A stretch of 8,504 bases of DNA from an uncultured Pseudomonadota bacterium (GTDB lineage: Bacteria > Myxococcota_A > UBA9042 > CAIXZC01). Positions 7,007 to 8,504 of this stretch are shown in pieces; the first letter of the stretch is position 1; every line of letters begins with the position of its first letter. Under the pieces are notes generated by a model. It did no database searches. It was not told the origin of the DNA and saw nothing but the letters and a program-made list of their open reading frames with translations. The stretch is taken from NCBI GenBank assembly GCA_937884235.1, contig CALGBT010000770.1, positions 1 through 8,504 of the forward strand, read 5' to 3'. A program made the position numbers and the translations under genes.

Positions 7007-8254
7007 ATGGCAAGAGGAAGACGAAGCAGCATGCTAACGGCAATTGACATCGGCACAGATTCGGTTCGATGCGTGATTGCGGAGCCTACAGAGGCGGGTC
7101 TGGACATCATCGGTGTTGGCAAGTCCAAATCAACGGGGCTCAAACGTGGAGTGGTGATCAACATCGAGAGTACGGTAAGTGCGATTCGGGGGGCGGTTGA
7201 AGCTGCCGAGTTGATGGCTGGCCGGGAGGTTCAGGAGGCCTACTGCTCAATCACTGGCAGCCATATCGCCGGCAGGAACCTGAGTGGAGTCGTCGCGGTG
7301 CGCAACAACGAAGTACGCCCCGACGATGTTGCTCGGGTCCTGAAAGCGGCACGTGCCGTGCGCATGACCGAGGGTCGCGATTGTGTTCATGTGCTCCCCG
7401 TGGAGTACGCGGTGGATGACATCCATGAACTGGCCAGTCCCCTGGGCATTGCCGGGGTCCGGCTGGAGGCCAAGGTGCACATGATCACCGCGGCGAAGAC
7501 GGCCATGGACAACATCGTAACCTGCTGCAATCGAGAGGGCATCAAGGTCGCGGGGCTGATCTTTTCTCCCCTGGCAGCTGCCGAGACGATGCTGCACCCC
7601 GATGAGAAGGAACTTGGCGTCATCTTGGCTGACATTGGTGCCGGCACGACTGATTTCTCGGTGTGGTTCAATGGTGGCGTGATTCAAACCGGTGTTGTGA
7701 ACATTGGTGGCAAGTTGATTTCAGACGAGATTGCCGTGGCCCTGCGTTCCCCCCGGGGCGAGGCAGAACAGATGAAGATCAAGTACGGCTGTGCCATGAG
7801 TCAGCTGGTGGACGAAGACGATACCATTGAGGTGCCAGCAGTCGGGGGCAGAAAGCCGCAGCAGAAGAAGCGGAGTTATCTGGCTGAGGTGATCGAGCCT
7901 GGGCTGGAAGAGATCTTCACGAGCATTGGCGAACAGATTCGGCGGGCCGGTCATGAAGAGCACGTCTCGTCAGGCCTGGTCCTGACGGGGGGTACGGCGC
8001 GCATGAGCGGCATTGACGAGTTGGCAGAGCAGATTCTGGGCATTCCGGTGCGTACCGGCGAAATGCGTGAATCTGAAGCAGGCTTTGGTGGTGTCACCAA
8101 CGCGGTGCAGGACCCCACATTTGCGGTAGCAGTGGGGATGGTGAAGTTGGCAGCCCGGGATCGTCAGGTGGTGGAGCCGAGCAACGCACCGACCACCAGA
8201 ACGCCCTGGTACTACCGGTTCAAAGAGTGGGTTAAAGAGGCATTTGTTGATTAA
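7007..8254 (+). CDS. ftsA: FtsA, actin-like membrane anchor of the Z-ring
   Basis: FtsA is an actin-fold ATPase that tethers FtsZ to the inner membrane and recruits later divisome proteins. The 415-residue product (E. coli 420) shows phosphate loop 1 DIGTDSVR (14-21), the FtsA-specific 1C subdomain (about 90-165, after SITGSHIAG at 81-89), phosphate loop 2 ADIGAGTTDFSVW (208-220), the adenosine motif LVLTGGTARMSGIDELAE (324-341) and a C-terminal amphipathic membrane-targeting helix PWYYRFKEWVKEAF (400-413). A polar linker of about ten residues before that helix (385-399) fits the flexible tether seen in the family. The start is at 7007, with 7031 as an alternative. It stands immediately before ftsZ, the canonical order. 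The 46-base gap to ftsZ holds no terminator, so the two are very likely on the same transcript. Confidence 0.97.
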   Translation: MARGRRSSMLTAIDIGTDSVRCVIAEPTEAGLDIIGVGKSKSTGLKRGVVINIESTVSAIRGAVEAAELMAGREVQEAYCSITGSHIAGRNLSGVVAVRNNEVRPDDVARVLKAARAVRMTEGRDCVHVLPVEYAVDDIHELASPLGIAGVRLEAKVHMITAAKTAMDNIVTCCNREGIKVAGLIFSPLAAAETMLHPDEKELGVILADIGAGTTDFSVWFNGGVIQTGVVNIGGKLISDEIAVALRSPRGEAEQMKIKYGCAMSQLVDEDDTIEVPAVGGRKPQQKKRSYLAEVIEPGLEEIFTSIGEQIRRAGHEEHVSSGLVLTGGTARMSGIDELAEQILGIPVRTGEMRESEAGFGGVTNAVQDPTFAVAVGMVKLAARDRQVVEPSNAPTTRTPWYYRFKEWVKEAFVD

Positions 8255-8300
8255 TATTTAGCGAGCGGAACGACCAATAGACAAGGCAAGGAGGAAGACC
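8255..8300 (+). other. Spacer between ftsA and ftsZ
   Basis: This short gap starts with an AT-rich patch (TAATATTTA, 8252-8260, overlapping the ftsA stop) and ends with the ftsZ ribosome binding site. The AT-rich patch has no fitting -35 element upstream, so I do not call a promoter. No hairpin is visible. Confidence 0.55.
8288..8294 (+). promoter_or_regulatory. Strong ribosome binding site of ftsZ
   Basis: AAGGAGG lies six bases before ATG 8301. It is the closest match to the 16S rRNA tail in the window, consistent with FtsZ being the most abundantly made protein of the cluster. Confidence 0.8.
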
Positions 8301-8504
8301 ATGGTAGCGATCAGAATGGATGAAGATTTGGGCAGCAACAAGGCGCGTATTGTTGTTATCGGGGCCGGTGGCGGTGGAGGAAACGCGGTGAACAACATGG
8401 TGACGGCCGGCCTCGAAGGGGTGCACTTCGTGGCTGCCAACACCGATCGACAGGCGCTTGACGCCAGCAAGGCGGACCATGTTTTGCAGTTGGGGCAGCG
8501 TCTC
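8301..8504 (+). CDS. ftsZ: FtsZ, tubulin-like cell division GTPase, 3' partial
   Basis: FtsZ polymerises with GTP into the Z-ring that scaffolds division. Only 68 residues are in the window; the frame is still open at the right edge. They show the short variable N-terminus (MVAIRMDEDLGSNK), the first strand and nucleotide loop VVIGAGGGGGNAVNNM (18-33), and FVAANTDRQAL (43-53) with the conserved ANTD. The second part of the GTP site (GGGTGTG) and the C-terminal FtsA-binding peptide lie beyond the edge. The GGGGGNA form of the first loop is a common variant of GGAGGNA. Start choice is clear from the AAGGAGG at 8288-8294 and the ftsA context. Confidence 0.97.
   Translation, partial: MVAIRMDEDLGSNKARIVVIGAGGGGGNAVNNMVTAGLEGVHFVAANTDRQALDASKADHVLQLGQRL

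Noticed and set aside
8252..8260. TAATATTTA as a -10 element for ftsZ
   Set aside because: No acceptable -35 lies 16-18 bases upstream, and it overlaps the ftsA stop codon.
8361..8376. Glycine-rich GAGGGGGNA loop as an unusual FtsZ
   Set aside because: GGGGGNA is a known natural variant of GGAGGNA in FtsZ, so it is not notable.

Overview
This window is a single, tightly packed, plus-strand run of eight genes from the division and cell wall (dcw) cluster: murE (5' end cut off by the window edge), murF, mraY, ftsW, murG, ftsQ, ftsA and the first 68 codons of ftsZ. No RNA gene, mobile element, CRISPR array, convincing promoter or terminator is visible. Long open frames on the minus strand and in the other plus frames are shadows of these GC-rich genes.

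Organism: a Gram-negative bacterium with meso-diaminopimelate peptidoglycan. MurE carries the DNPR motif of the DAP-adding enzymes. FtsQ has the one-membrane-segment plus POTRA layout, and FtsA ends in a membrane-targeting helix. The GC-rich sequence (by eye near 60%), strong GGAGG-type ribosome binding sites and the flavour of FtsA, FtsW and FtsZ suggest a lineage of the former Deltaproteobacteria (Myxococcota, Bdellovibrionota or Desulfobacterota). This placement is an inference with low confidence.

Layout: 2-1228 murE; 1225-2599 murF, split by an apparent +1 frameshift near a run of six G at 2447-2452; 2599-3708 mraY; 3713-4915 ftsW; 4912-5991 murG; 5988-6956 ftsQ; 50-base spacer; 7007-8254 ftsA; 46-base spacer; 8301 to the window end ftsZ. 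From murE to ftsQ the genes touch or overlap: ATGA at murE/murF, ftsW/murG and murG/ftsQ; TAATG at murF/mraY if the murF frame is restored; and a 4-base gap at mraY/ftsW. They are therefore almost certainly co-transcribed and translationally coupled.

How the genes work together: MurE and MurF finish the UDP-MurNAc-pentapeptide in the cytoplasm. MraY loads it onto undecaprenyl phosphate (lipid I) and MurG adds GlcNAc (lipid II). FtsW polymerises lipid II at the septum, where FtsQ, FtsA and FtsZ form and anchor the divisome.

Two points stand out. First, murF has a broken frame. Second, murD (usually between mraY and ftsW) and murC/murB/ddl (usually between murG and ftsQ) are absent, and the joins are seamless. 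I found no sign of a new kind of biological system. The window is an unusually compact but recognisable dcw cluster.
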